DNA of 64,000 nucleotides, taken from the NCBI RefSeq assembly GCF_003025555.1, contig NZ_PYMH01000002.1, positions 1-64,000 on the forward strand, given 5' to 3'. Each line of letters opens with the position of its first letter. Positions within the stretch are counted from its first letter, which is position 1. This document shows positions 50,630 to 58,589 of this stretch, in pieces. Position numbers and translations under genes: made by a program. Source of the DNA: Photobacterium lutimaris (GTDB taxonomy: Bacteria; Pseudomonadota; Gammaproteobacteria; Enterobacterales; Vibrionaceae). The notes under the pieces are model-generated. The model did no database searches. It was not told the origin of the DNA and worked only from the letters and a program-made list of their open reading frames with translations.

Positions 50630-50848
50630 TCATAATCCAGCCAAAACAGGGTTGGCTGATTTGTATCATTCATAGTAGTTTCCAGAAGCCATCGCATTGG
50701 TATTAAGTGTTTGTTCTTACGACAGCTTTAAATTGGTTGGTATTTAAGCTCTGATGCAACTTATATTTTTAACCATCAGCACCTAAAACTTAGATTAGCT
50801 AAGTATCCCGCAACAAGCCTGAAAGAGGCAAGGCGGAAACATAAAATC
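50630..50848. repeat. att repeat copy B (junction of elements 1 and 2)
   Basis: Nearly identical to 40336-40554, including the dyad CAGCCAA-AACAGGG-TTGGCTG (50638-50658), the first 14 codons of sbcB and its promoter. Homology continues in the integrase to 51216, 587 bases in all. Confidence 0.9.
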
Positions 50849-51216
50849 ATGATGGAATTGAGAGAATCTGGCCGAAATCCAGAAATTGCCAACGGGGTTG
50901 GCGGTAGTGGTGAACAAGATTTCGTCAGTTTAGATGACTGCATAAACTACTGGTTGAAACACTATGTCCCCACCTTAAAGAAGGGGACTCAAGAACTTTA
51001 CCGATCCTTTTCCAGAAACTACTACTTTGGCGCCTTCCCAGACAGAAACGTCGAAACCATACCTGCAAGGGAGTGGATGCAATGGCTGGATGATATCGGC
51101 GCTGAAAAGCCCAAAACAGCTAACTCGCTTTTTACCACACTGCGCGCCTGCCTTAACTTCTGCAAAAGTAAATTCATCATTGATAGAACCGACCTCGACC
51201 GAATCAAAAAGCAAAA
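50849..51216 (+). pseudogene. Truncated integrase of element 2
   Basis: The first 122 residues match the integrase at 40555 with few changes (NYWLKHYVPTLKKGTQELYR and onward), then the gene is cut at 51217 and joined to a phage tail-sheath gene. The whole catalytic domain is missing. Confidence 0.9.
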
Positions 51217-51818
51217 TCGATCCTTGGTTTATTAAGACTTATGACGGCGCTCAATTATTGATGCCAGCCTCTATTGCGTTAGTGGCGGCGATGGCTTCTG
51301 TGGATGGTTGGGTAAGCCCGCAAAACCGTTCGGTGCTTTGTGATGAAACTGCCCGTAACGTGTCTTACAAGATCAATGATAAAACTACTCAGGCTAACTT
51401 CCTCAATAAGCACGGTGTTGTGACCATTGCCCGTACCCGTATGGGCGGTTATTCCATTATTGGAAACCGAACCAATACCGGGCGTTTTATCTCTCATGTT
51501 GGCCTTGAAGATTTGATGGCGCGAAAGCTGGAAGAAACCAGTCAGCCGTTAATGGGTAAACAGCTCACTGAAGAGTTTATGCAGCAGGTGATTGATCGCT
51601 TGACCAACTGGGGACAAGACCTGGTTGCTCAGGGCGTGATTCCTGTATTCAAAGCCTTCTTGCACCCAGGTAAGAACAATCTTGAGAGCTACATCTCTGG
51701 CCGCTGGTTCTTGTGCGTTAACTATGGCCGTTACTCACCGAATGAACACATGGTGTATGAGATGAGTGTAGATAATGGCTTGATTACAGCTTGGCTTGAG
51801 GTGGTGGTAAATGGCTGA
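51217..51818 (+). pseudogene. P2-type tail sheath protein (gpFI), 3' half
   Basis: About 200 residues in frame from the junction: DPWFIKTYDGAQLLMPASIA, GWVSPQNRSVLCDETARNVS, then TRMGGYSIIGNRT and ISGRWFLCVNYGRYSPNEHM. This fits the C-terminal half of the contractile tail sheath of P2-like phages. The N-terminal half was lost in the deletion that removed the integrase domain. Overlaps the tail-tube start by eight bases, as in intact phages. Confidence 0.8.
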
Positions 51819-52302
51819 TCGTATTCGCATGCGGATTAAGGCGCAGGTAGAATCTGTGCCTTTGATGAATGAGATTGTTGATTTCACACCGCCAGAAATC
51901 AAAGCCAAGCTAGCTAACAACGAAGGCTCATTTGTTGTCTCGGAAGACACTGTTGGGCTTGAGAAGCTAAGTTGGTCGCTCAAGGTTCGCGGTGAGCATG
52001 GAACGCTCTCTAAAGCGCTGGGTAAGTTCACCATGGGTAATGCTCAGGTGAATGTGACCGAGAAAGGCAAAAGTACGGAAGGTGTGGCGTATGTTGAGGA
52101 GTATTCAATGTACGGGCCAATCACTGGGATCAAGAAAGATCCTGTGAAAATGGGTGAGAAGCCGACGGTCACTATTGAAGGTACCTGCAAGGCTTATACC
52201 CAACGTGATACCGGCACTGTTGTTCATGACATCAATGTAAACACCGGGAAAACCATTGTCGGTGGTGTCGATTTGATGGGTGAGGCGGGTATTGGGTCGT
52301 AA
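51811..52302 (+). CDS. P2-type major tail tube protein (gpFII)
   Basis: 163 residues, complete. Forms the inner tube of a contractile tail. RIRMRIKAQVESVPLMNEIV at the start and ALGKFTMGNAQVNVTEKGKS follow the FII pattern; order sheath-tube is canonical. It stands alone: baseplate, tape-measure and capsid genes are absent, so no particle can be made. Confidence 0.85.
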   Translation: MADRIRMRIKAQVESVPLMNEIVDFTPPEIKAKLANNEGSFVVSEDTVGLEKLSWSLKVRGEHGTLSKALGKFTMGNAQVNVTEKGKSTEGVAYVEEYSMYGPITGIKKDPVKMGEKPTVTIEGTCKAYTQRDTGTVVHDINVNTGKTIVGGVDLMGEAGIGS

Positions 52303-52423
52303 TGGAGGGGCTGTATGCCCCTTATTCGACTTTAATTGTGCAATGTGACGCTTATTTTTACTTACCAGCTAATTTTTAGATATTATGTCTAACATGGCAA
52401 CAGGGTGTAGTTAGAGGACATTA

Positions 52424-52882
52424 ATGGAATATATTTTATCTGGAATATTGGTTGTTTTATTTGTCTTACTTATTCTTGGGTTGTGGCAACTTAAGAGTGA
52501 TAAATATATCAAATCTTTAGATTCTGGTGATTGCACAACAATCGTTTATAAAGGAAACAGTCAGTATGTACATAGTGCATACGCCATACTCAGTATGTGT
52601 ATTTTGCTGGCAATATTGCTTTTAATAATGCCATTAACCTCTTTTGGATTTATTGATAATTCAGTTTTTATAACCTTAGTTCTGGCAACCTTTCTTACTT
52701 GTTTTTTAATTGTTCATTTCGTATTAAAAGTAAAATGTGATAGCTGTAATAGAAGCCTCTACTTTTCAGAAGAAAAGCGCGATTCGAACTTTAAAAACAT
52801 CATGATTTCTATTTTTAGAGCGAAGGAGTTTAATTGCTACAACTGTGGTCAGCATTACTCTCAGGAGGTTGATGCTAAATGA
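52424..52882 (+). CDS. Membrane protein with C-terminal zinc ribbon
   Basis: 152 residues. Three hydrophobic helices (about 5-22, 48-66, 75-98), then a soluble tail with CDSCNRS and CYNCGQH, a four-cysteine zinc site. Inner-membrane protein of unknown function, AT-rich like the rest of the cargo. AGAGGACATTA precedes the ATG. Confidence 0.6.
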   Translation: MEYILSGILVVLFVLLILGLWQLKSDKYIKSLDSGDCTTIVYKGNSQYVHSAYAILSMCILLAILLLIMPLTSFGFIDNSVFITLVLATFLTCFLIVHFVLKVKCDSCNRSLYFSEEKRDSNFKNIMISIFRAKEFNCYNCGQHYSQEVDAK

Positions 52883-52956
52883 AAGCATTAGATTGTTAGG
52901 TGAAAAAGTTAAAATCCTAACGAGTTTTTCTAATCATAAGTAATGCCTTTATCACT

Positions 52957-52979
52957 AAGCCCCAATAGGGGCTTTTTTT
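52957..52979 (+). terminator. Rho-independent terminator
   Basis: AAGCCCC, AATA, GGGGCTT, then T-run. It marks the border between the tail remnant and the second integrase fragment. Confidence 0.8.
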
Positions 52980-52984
52980 ATGGA

Positions 52985-53593
52985 GGTTGCCGTTTCAATA
53001 CAGATCAACTTCCTGAAGCGCTGATGGCCATTCAAAAGGTGGATCCAGATAAGCGGTTGCTGCTTACTTTAATCATTGCCCACGGTACCCGGATAGGAGA
53101 AACCAGAAAAGCCAAGTGGGAATACATCGATTTGACTCAGAAGCGCTGGACCATTCCTGCAGAAGACACCAAGAACGGTAAGCCTGTTGTCTATCCTCTA
53201 ACAGATGGCATGGTTGAGCTCTTACGTTCATACCAAGAGTGGCAAGCTGTGCAAGGATATCAAACTGGTATGTTGTTCCCTCTGTCCAAACGAAGCCGAA
53301 AGCCGATCCACAGTACTACGGCGAGCACATGGGTGAGGGATATCTCAAAAAGGAAGTGGTCGGCCCATGACCTAAGGAAGCGGGCAAGGACAATCTGGCT
53401 TGAATTGGGCATCGACTATATTGTTTGTGAAGCATTACTGAATCACGCTCGCGACAAGCTTGACCAGGCATATATTCACACTCATATGGAGTTGCAGAAG
53501 AAAGATGCCCTCAAAACGTACCATCAATGGCTAAATTCTTGCTGGCACAACTGGTTATTACCTATTTCAATTCCAGAACCAACCCTCCACTAA
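52985..53593 (+). pseudogene. Second phage integrase, catalytic domain only
   Basis: About 200 residues with IIAHGTRIGETRKAKW (Arg), TIPAEDTKNGKPVVYPL (Lys), WSAHDLRKRARTI (His-x-x-Arg), LLNHARDKLDQAYIHTH (Tyr). The N-terminal DNA-binding domain is absent, and there is no start. It is unrelated in detail to the integrase at 40555 and shows that another phage contributed to the stack. Confidence 0.8.
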
Positions 53594-53654
53594 GCCTTAT
53601 CACGACTGGATCCTTAAGCGATCCGATCCTAAACCTCAGAGGATGATAAAAAAT

Positions 53655-53942
53655 ATGGATAATTTGGCTCAAAGCGGCTTAATCGACCCGAATTTGGTTC
53701 GTGCAGCTCGGGCTGTACCGCATCAAGTTGGCTTAGTTAAATTGAGTAAGACGCAGTTGAGAGTGCTTCAGTCTATTAGGTGTGGGGAAGAGGTTACTGC
53801 GGGTGATATTGCAGAGCGATGTGAATTGTCCTCTGCTTGGGCGAGTTCGTTATTAAGACGGCTCACAGAAAAGGGATATTTGAGTAGGATTACCGGAAAA
53901 CAAGATACTGGGGGGATTGAGTTTCAGTATTTAAAGCGATAA
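53655..53942 (+). CDS. Small MarR-like winged-helix regulator
   Basis: 95 residues from ATG 53655 (AGAGG 11 bases upstream; an ATG at 53643 is less well placed). RVLQSIRCGEEVTAGDIAER then SSAWASSLLRRLTEKGYLSR is a winged helix of the MarR/ArsR sort, ending FQYLKR. Lies 61 bases after the broken integrase, as phage-linked regulators often do. Targets unknown. Confidence 0.65.
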   Translation: MDNLAQSGLIDPNLVRAARAVPHQVGLVKLSKTQLRVLQSIRCGEEVTAGDIAERCELSSAWASSLLRRLTEKGYLSRITGKQDTGGIEFQYLKR

Positions 53943-53974
53943 TAATGGTGTTTTATTAATACAATTAGTTAGTT

Positions 53975-54601
53975 ATGAACATAGTATCCAAAAGCACAAA
54001 GCAAAAGATAGTTGTCACACTCATCATAGTAGCTTTCTTGATGCCTGTAATCCTTTATGCATGCAACTTTGGAGTTGGAATCTGGAGGACACAAGAAGAA
54101 TGGGCGAAGATGGGTAGTGCTTTAGGAGGTATCTATGCACCAATATTAAGTTTGCTAACTTTGATTGTCATAGTTAGACAATTAAACCTTCAGTGGCAAA
54201 TGAACAAGTTTCAACATGACCAATGGTATATTGATAAATGTATGTCTCAAGGGCATAAAGCATTAGTTAACTTGAAATGCATACTGTCAGCTGAGATCAA
54301 GGGTCAGGACGGGGTCACTTGCCAAGAGCTATTTGAAAAGATACATGAGCGTGGAAAGAAACATGAAATAGATGTTTTTTTGCAGTGTAATTTACAACTT
54401 CAGTCAGCAACTACCTTTTTCTTCTCAAACCTTGAAGGCCTTCGAAGCTCAAATGAACCAATCTATAAAACATCATATATGGATTTGGTAACTGAGGGTT
54501 CAAGTGTATTAGGGTATGTACAAATGCAGATGCTTGAAGAACAGATAATGTTTAAAGTGAATGGTCGCCCGCTTAGTCACTACCCAAAGGCTAGCAAGTA
54601 G
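53975..54601 (+). CDS. Two-helix membrane protein of unknown function
   Basis: 208 residues. Helix 1 at about 12-32 and helix 2 at about 52-68 with the short segment EEWAKMGSALGGIYAPILSL between them; the remaining 130 residues are cytoplasmic and helical (FQHDQWYIDKCMSQGHKALV). The N-terminal module (W-x(n)-GS-LGG-I-P-I-L) recalls membrane proteins found in some abortive-infection genes, but no nuclease or nucleotide motif is visible. Start 53975 has a poor ribosome site. Confidence 0.5.
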   Translation: MNIVSKSTKQKIVVTLIIVAFLMPVILYACNFGVGIWRTQEEWAKMGSALGGIYAPILSLLTLIVIVRQLNLQWQMNKFQHDQWYIDKCMSQGHKALVNLKCILSAEIKGQDGVTCQELFEKIHERGKKHEIDVFLQCNLQLQSATTFFFSNLEGLRSSNEPIYKTSYMDLVTEGSSVLGYVQMQMLEEQIMFKVNGRPLSHYPKASK

Positions 54602-54690
54602 GTTCTTCTGAGAGCCTAAATCCTGCTTACGATGCTACATCGCGGGAAATAAAATTTTTTCGATCCTGTTAGTCACCACCACTGGGGTTA
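54602..54690 (+). repeat. Shared element-end motif, copy 2 (partner 49379-49465)
   Basis: GGTTCTTCTGAGAGCC, GATGCTACATCGCGG, ATAAAATTTTTTCGA and TAGTCACCACCA follow the same order as in copy 1. The rest of the gap to 54878 shows no gene. Confidence 0.5.
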
Positions 54691-54878
54691 CGGCAAAAGT
54701 AGCTGAGTATTATTTAGGTTATAAGCGTTATGCGTAACAATGATTTGCCATACCTTCTGATAGCCGGTATGTAACCTAGAGTAATCAGGATTAACAGATT
54801 TTGGGATATTCCGGAGTAATATAGGCTGTCTAATAATTGAGTGAATGCAACCTTTAAAAGGAAGGAAAGAGTTTCGTT

Positions 54879-55370
54879 CTATGAAAAATCTGGGCCTGAG
54901 ATATCAAACTTCTCTCCATAAATAGACTCATAGTTGAGGTCTATTGTTAACAAAGTTAAGTCGTTCATTATTCTTTCCATGACTTGATTATCTGAAATTA
55001 CTGCATCAATCCTCATAATCTCATAAGATTCGCCAGCAGGCATAGCTTGCCTTATCCCTGGGATATACATTCTTCCTCCAAGATGTTGTACTTCAAGTTC
55101 CTCAAATAGATTATAAGCGATTTCCTGAGAGTTACTACCGAGTAAGACTTCATTAAAATATAATGAACAATTATTGATAATAGCTGGGCCAGTACCTGTA
55201 TTCTTTATCTTTAGTACCAAGTCATTATCTAAAATGCAGTCAAAATGGAGCATTGGTTTGACCGATAATTGATTATGTTTTTTTGAGATAGATGCTTGCC
55301 ATATATTTATAGCACACGCAGATACAGATACGATTGCAGCTCCAGTCGCAATATAATCGGAAATATCCAT
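54879..55370 (-). CDS. Membrane-anchored protein with beta-rich domain
   Basis: 163 residues from ATG 55370 (strong GGAGGAGT site). One N-terminal membrane helix (ATGAAIVSVSACAINIWQAS), a basic linker, then a strand-rich domain (LVLKIKNTGTGPAIINNCSL ...), the pattern of immunoglobulin-like cytoplasmic or periplasmic domains in bacterial membrane proteins. No family recognised. Lies alone on the minus strand in the cargo region of element 2. Confidence 0.55.
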   Translation of the reverse strand: MDISDYIATGAAIVSVSACAINIWQASISKKHNQLSVKPMLHFDCILDNDLVLKIKNTGTGPAIINNCSLYFNEVLLGSNSQEIAYNLFEELEVQHLGGRMYIPGIRQAMPAGESYEIMRIDAVISDNQVMERIMNDLTLLTIDLNYESIYGEKFDISGPDFS

Positions 55371-55552
55371 ACTCCTCCAAACATAAGATAATTTGTAATG
55401 TGCTAGTTTTTTTTGAAATAATCCATACAACTAGATCTATAATAGACCATTCTCGCTCACCGCTTAAATACGACTATCGCAGGTACAGTCTAAATAGGGG
55501 GGAAGTTTATAGCTATCTGTAGTGGGATCTATCACAGCTGCAAATAGTCTGA

Positions 55553-55832
55553 TTGGGAGGGCATCTAATGTGCAATCACGGCTTCGATGTAAATCGCACC
55601 AAGTGTTTTACTGGCTACTTCGGGCTAGGGGTATATCTGTGTGACGATATGGATCGCTATTTGTGTCACGGTGACACTGTGATTCAGTATACATTAGACT
55701 TATCATCGCTAGCCTATCTCGCATCTAAGTCTGGGTTACAAAGGTATAACTACTGGCTACCATGGCTGCGAAACCGTTGTGTTTGACCCGTCAGCCATCC
55801 TTGATATGAAAATTGTATCCACGTCAAATTAG
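55553..55832 (+). pseudogene. Frameshifted ADP-ribosyltransferase-like gene
   Basis: One frame reads CNHGFDVNRTKCFTGYFGLG then VYLCDDMDRYL, like the G-F-D-x-x-R ... G-x-G-x-Y-L core of small ART/DUF3990-type proteins. Near 55732 the sense shifts to another frame reading GYKGITTGYHGCETVVFDPS and ends at TAG 55832, the usual C-terminal strand of that fold. The N-terminal Y-H-G strand is also broken (about 55527). Dead gene. Confidence 0.5.
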
Positions 55833-56105
55833 CTATTTTATAAGTCGCCAGTTCCTACCGCCGCAACTTGGACAATCATATCTCTCTGCCACCCACTTAG
55901 TAATTTCATCAGAGAAGGCCAGCAAAGCTACTCCCCCTGTCATGATGGCTACGCATATAGCAAAAGCAAATCCAGTTCCGGCAAAGAAATACGCAACCCA
56001 CGCCCAATAGCCACCAGCTACGCCTGCTCCGCCAAGGAGCTTTAAAAAAAAAGTTTTGTTGGCTTCTTCTGAAAACCCGCACGATTGACACTCAATGTTT
56101 GCCAT
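55833..56105 (-). CDS. Small membrane protein with split zinc ribbon
   Basis: 90 residues from ATG 56105 (AAGGA seven bases upstream). CQSCGFSEEAN at the N terminus and CPSCGGRNW at the C terminus are zinc half-sites, separated by two membrane helices (about 22-43 and 45-63). Similar in design to the gene at 52424. Unknown function. The stop abuts the dead ART-like gene on the other strand. Confidence 0.6.
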   Translation of the reverse strand: MANIECQSCGFSEEANKTFFLKLLGGAGVAGGYWAWVAYFFAGTGFAFAICVAIMTGGVALLAFSDEITKWVAERYDCPSCGGRNWRLIK

Positions 56106-56166
56106 ACTCAAGTCCTTGTGATGTTCCTAGTAAAATGGGAGTATCATGATTCCAAAAATTTAACCT

Positions 56167-56514
56167 TCAGAGGCGACCAAGCAAATTTTCATAGTCCCTA
56201 TTTATCTCCTCGAGGTTTATCTTTGAATCGAACAGGTCACTAAGTGAGTAGCCGTCTCTTTGTAACCAATATCTACCTTTTAAATTAAGTCTCCGTGCCA
56301 AACCCGGATCAGCATGACGTATATCCACCGCAGCTCTAGACCAGAGCTCAGATAGCTCTTCTTCCTTTTGTGGATTTTTCTTTTGAGAGCTGAGATAGAT
56401 ATTTGTCTCTTGCAAGGCTCTCCTGATCGCCTCTAGGGCAGCCGTATTTCTTATACTTTTACGTTGTTTGAGTTCAGTAATCACCTTCCCCAAATCTACC
56501 GTTATTTTGAACAT
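56167..56514 (-). CDS. Hypothetical helical protein
   Basis: 115 residues from ATG 56514 (GAAGGGGCGGGG upstream; the longer frame to 56628 adds an unlikely aromatic leader). Helical throughout: VDLGKVITELKQRKSIRNTA, LEAIRRALQETNIYL, then WSRAAVDIRHADPGLARRLN, with a final acidic helix. Could be a small regulator or an immunity-type protein; not recognised. Confidence 0.5.
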   Translation of the reverse strand: MFKITVDLGKVITELKQRKSIRNTAALEAIRRALQETNIYLSSQKKNPQKEEELSELWSRAAVDIRHADPGLARRLNLKGRYWLQRDGYSLSDLFDSKINLEEINRDYENLLGRL

Positions 56515-56772
56515 CCCCGCCCCTTCAACTGTCAGTATTGGCAAACCATCGAGTCTAAAAGATAGTACAAAATAGTATATATATTTAAAAATTTGATAAA
56601 AAACTACGGCACTTTTCTGGAATATCAAGAAGAGAGTGGGCGTTTGGACTACTTTACTTCAAGCTTGATTTTGTTCGTATGAAACTTCACTAAAGAGGGT
56701 GTCCAAGCTGCGTCTTTGAATAACTTATGATGTCATATAGACCTTTATAAACAGATGCTTAATGAAAAAATC

Positions 56773-56991
56773 TCATAATCCAGCCAAAACAGGGTTGGCT
56801 GATTTGTATCATTCATAGTGTTTTCCAGAAGCCATCGCATTGGTATTAAGTGTTTGTTCTTACGACAGCTTTAAATTGGTTGGTATTTAAGCTCTGATGT
56901 AACTTATATTTTTAACTCATCAGCACCTAAAACTCAGATTAGCTAAGTATCCCGCAACAAGCCCAAAAGAGGCAGGCGGAAACATAAAATC
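56773..56991. repeat. att repeat copy C (scar of element 3)
   Basis: Same 219-base block as at 40336 and 50630 with more differences and small indels. The dyad CAGCCAA-AACAGGG-TTGGCTG (56781-56801) is unchanged. Confidence 0.88.
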
Positions 56992-57108
56992 ATGATGGAA
57001 TTGAGATAATCTGGCCGAAATCCAGAAATTGCCAACGGGGTTGGCGGTAGTGGTGAACAAGATTTCGTCAGTTTAGATGACTGCATCAACTACTGGTTGA
57101 AACACTAC
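56992..57108 (+). pseudogene. Integrase stump of element 3
   Basis: The first 39 codons match the other two integrases, but codon six is a TAA stop, and homology ends at 57108 where chromosomal sequence resumes. Oldest layer of the stack. Confidence 0.85.
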
Positions 57109-57169
57109 AGTAATAGTACCGGGTTTTTATGACCGGGGGAGTTTGTTTGTATCCGTTATAAGCTTTGTT

Positions 57170-57256
57170 CTACAACGCCGTGATCCGAGTAACGAGCGTA
57201 AAAAAGAAGGTCAGATAGGCGCTAAAAATCACTACCACAGGTAAGTACTTTTTCAT
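57170..57256 (-). CDS. 28-aa membrane peptide, coupled to upstream frame
   Basis: MKKYLPVVVIFSAYLTFFFT then LVTRITAL: one membrane helix. GGAG six bases before the ATG, and the ATG overlaps the stop (ATGA) of the frame at 57253-57470. Small accessory subunits of membrane enzymes look like this, but the partner is missing or truncated. Function unknown. Confidence 0.5.
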   Translation of the reverse strand: MKKYLPVVVIFSAYLTFFFTLVTRITAL

Positions 57257-57470
57257 TTTAATCTCCAGTTATCGATGAGCTTAACGTTGTCCCATACTTT
57301 ATCGTTTTTTGACCAAATAACGATGGGTTTGAGTAATTCATATTTGCCTATATATGTGGGTGCTTGCGCTTCAATTTTGAATTTCTCTAATTCATAGAGT
57401 GGGATAGCGCTGTGCTGAATAATGGCTTCAATAAACCTTACGGTATAAGTAAAACGGGTTATTGGAGTCG
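57253..57470 (-). pseudogene. C-terminal remnant of an unknown gene
   Basis: The frame reads RFIEAIIQHSAIPLYELEKF then KYELLKPIVIWSKNDKVWDN and ends WRLK. Coding sense fades where it enters the antisense of the esterase start, and no start codon with a ribosome site is visible, so it is probably truncated. Its stop is coupled to the 28-aa peptide. Confidence 0.4.
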
Positions 57471-57472
57471 TG

Positions 57473-58513
57473 ATGAAAAAGAAGTTGTTGAACGCTTTTA
57501 TTCCAGCATTAATTGTGAGCATCGCTAGTTCAGCCGTATTGGCTAACATTACTATGGATGAGCGAACCATCCCTACACCGGTGGGCATTTCATCTGAGAT
57601 GGCAAATGTCATTGAAAAGAGAGTGCATCCCCCGGTCATGCCTGTCCCTGAATCAACAGAAGCTTGGTTAGCGTTTCAAAGCCAATTTAACATGGCAGGC
57701 ATTGAGCTTGCACAAAAGGGTATGGACCGTCTGGGTGTTACCTATGAAGCGAAATCCTATGCTGGTGTAGATACGTTCTTCGTCACGCCCAAAGAATTAT
57801 CCCCTGAGTATCAGGGTAAGTGGTTGATCCACCTACATGGCGGCGCATTTGTGTTTGGTGGCGGTGAATCGGCGCTCCGCGAAGCGGCATGGATAGCTGG
57901 TGGGCTAGGAGCTCAGGTCATTTCTATTGATTACCGTAAGCCACCGCTTCATCCTTTCCCCGCCGCATTAGAAGATACCGTTGCTGTTTGGAAAGAGCTG
58001 ATGAAAACTCAAAAGCCAGAGGCCACGGCTATATTCGGAACATCTGCAGGTGGGAATCTGACGTTGGCAACGGTGTTAAAGCTTCAGCAAATGGGCTTGC
58101 CGACACCAGGTGCCATCTATGCTGGTACGCCTGTAACTGATTTAAAACTAACCTCAGATTCGTGGTATACGATGAAAGGATTAGATCCATTAGGGCAGCG
58201 CGAAGGCCTTATCCAAGCCACAATTGATTTATATGCAGATGGCGAAGGCTTGGCGAACCCTTTGTTATCACCCATATACGCTGAAATTGAGGATTTTCCG
58301 CCAACATTGTTCCTAACCGGAACGCGTGACTTATTGCTAAGCGATACTGTTCGTATGCATCGCCTATTGAGAAGTGCTGATGTTGAAACCCTGCTTCATG
58401 TATACGATGGCCAGTCACACGCTGATTATATGGCAGGGCTGTTGGCTGACGTGCCTGAATCGGATGATGCCATTAGAGAGATTGGATTGTTTTTTAATAA
58501 GCACCTCAAGTAG
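57473..58513 (+). CDS. Secreted HSL-type alpha/beta hydrolase
   Basis: 346 residues from ATG 57473 (TTGGAG upstream). Signal peptide LLNAFIPALIVSIASSAVLA (cleavage near residue 24). Hormone-sensitive-lipase family: LIHLHGGAFVFGGGES (oxyanion HGGA), FGTSAGGNLTLA (nucleophile Ser), GTRDLLLSD (Asp) and GQSHADYM (His). Periplasmic or secreted esterase for short acyl esters. A terminator follows. The MscS gene comes 76 bases after the stop. Confidence 0.88.
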   Translation: MKKKLLNAFIPALIVSIASSAVLANITMDERTIPTPVGISSEMANVIEKRVHPPVMPVPESTEAWLAFQSQFNMAGIELAQKGMDRLGVTYEAKSYAGVDTFFVTPKELSPEYQGKWLIHLHGGAFVFGGGESALREAAWIAGGLGAQVISIDYRKPPLHPFPAALEDTVAVWKELMKTQKPEATAIFGTSAGGNLTLATVLKLQQMGLPTPGAIYAGTPVTDLKLTSDSWYTMKGLDPLGQREGLIQATIDLYADGEGLANPLLSPIYAEIEDFPPTLFLTGTRDLLLSDTVRMHRLLRSADVETLLHVYDGQSHADYMAGLLADVPESDDAIREIGLFFNKHLK

Positions 58514-58538
58514 TCAATTATTCCTTTGTCTTTAAAAG

Positions 58539-58563
58539 CAGCGCTTATTAAGCGCTGTTTTTT
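58539..58563 (+). terminator. Rho-independent terminator
   Basis: CAGCGCTT, ATT, AAGCGCTG then TTTTTT. Ends the esterase transcript. Confidence 0.88.
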
Positions 58564-58589
58564 GCAGAATATTATTTAGCAAACCTGTA

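Noticed and set aside
53975..54601. Known abortive-infection gene
   Set aside because: Only the two-helix N terminus is reminiscent; there is no nuclease, kinase or nucleotide-binding motif, so no such name is given.
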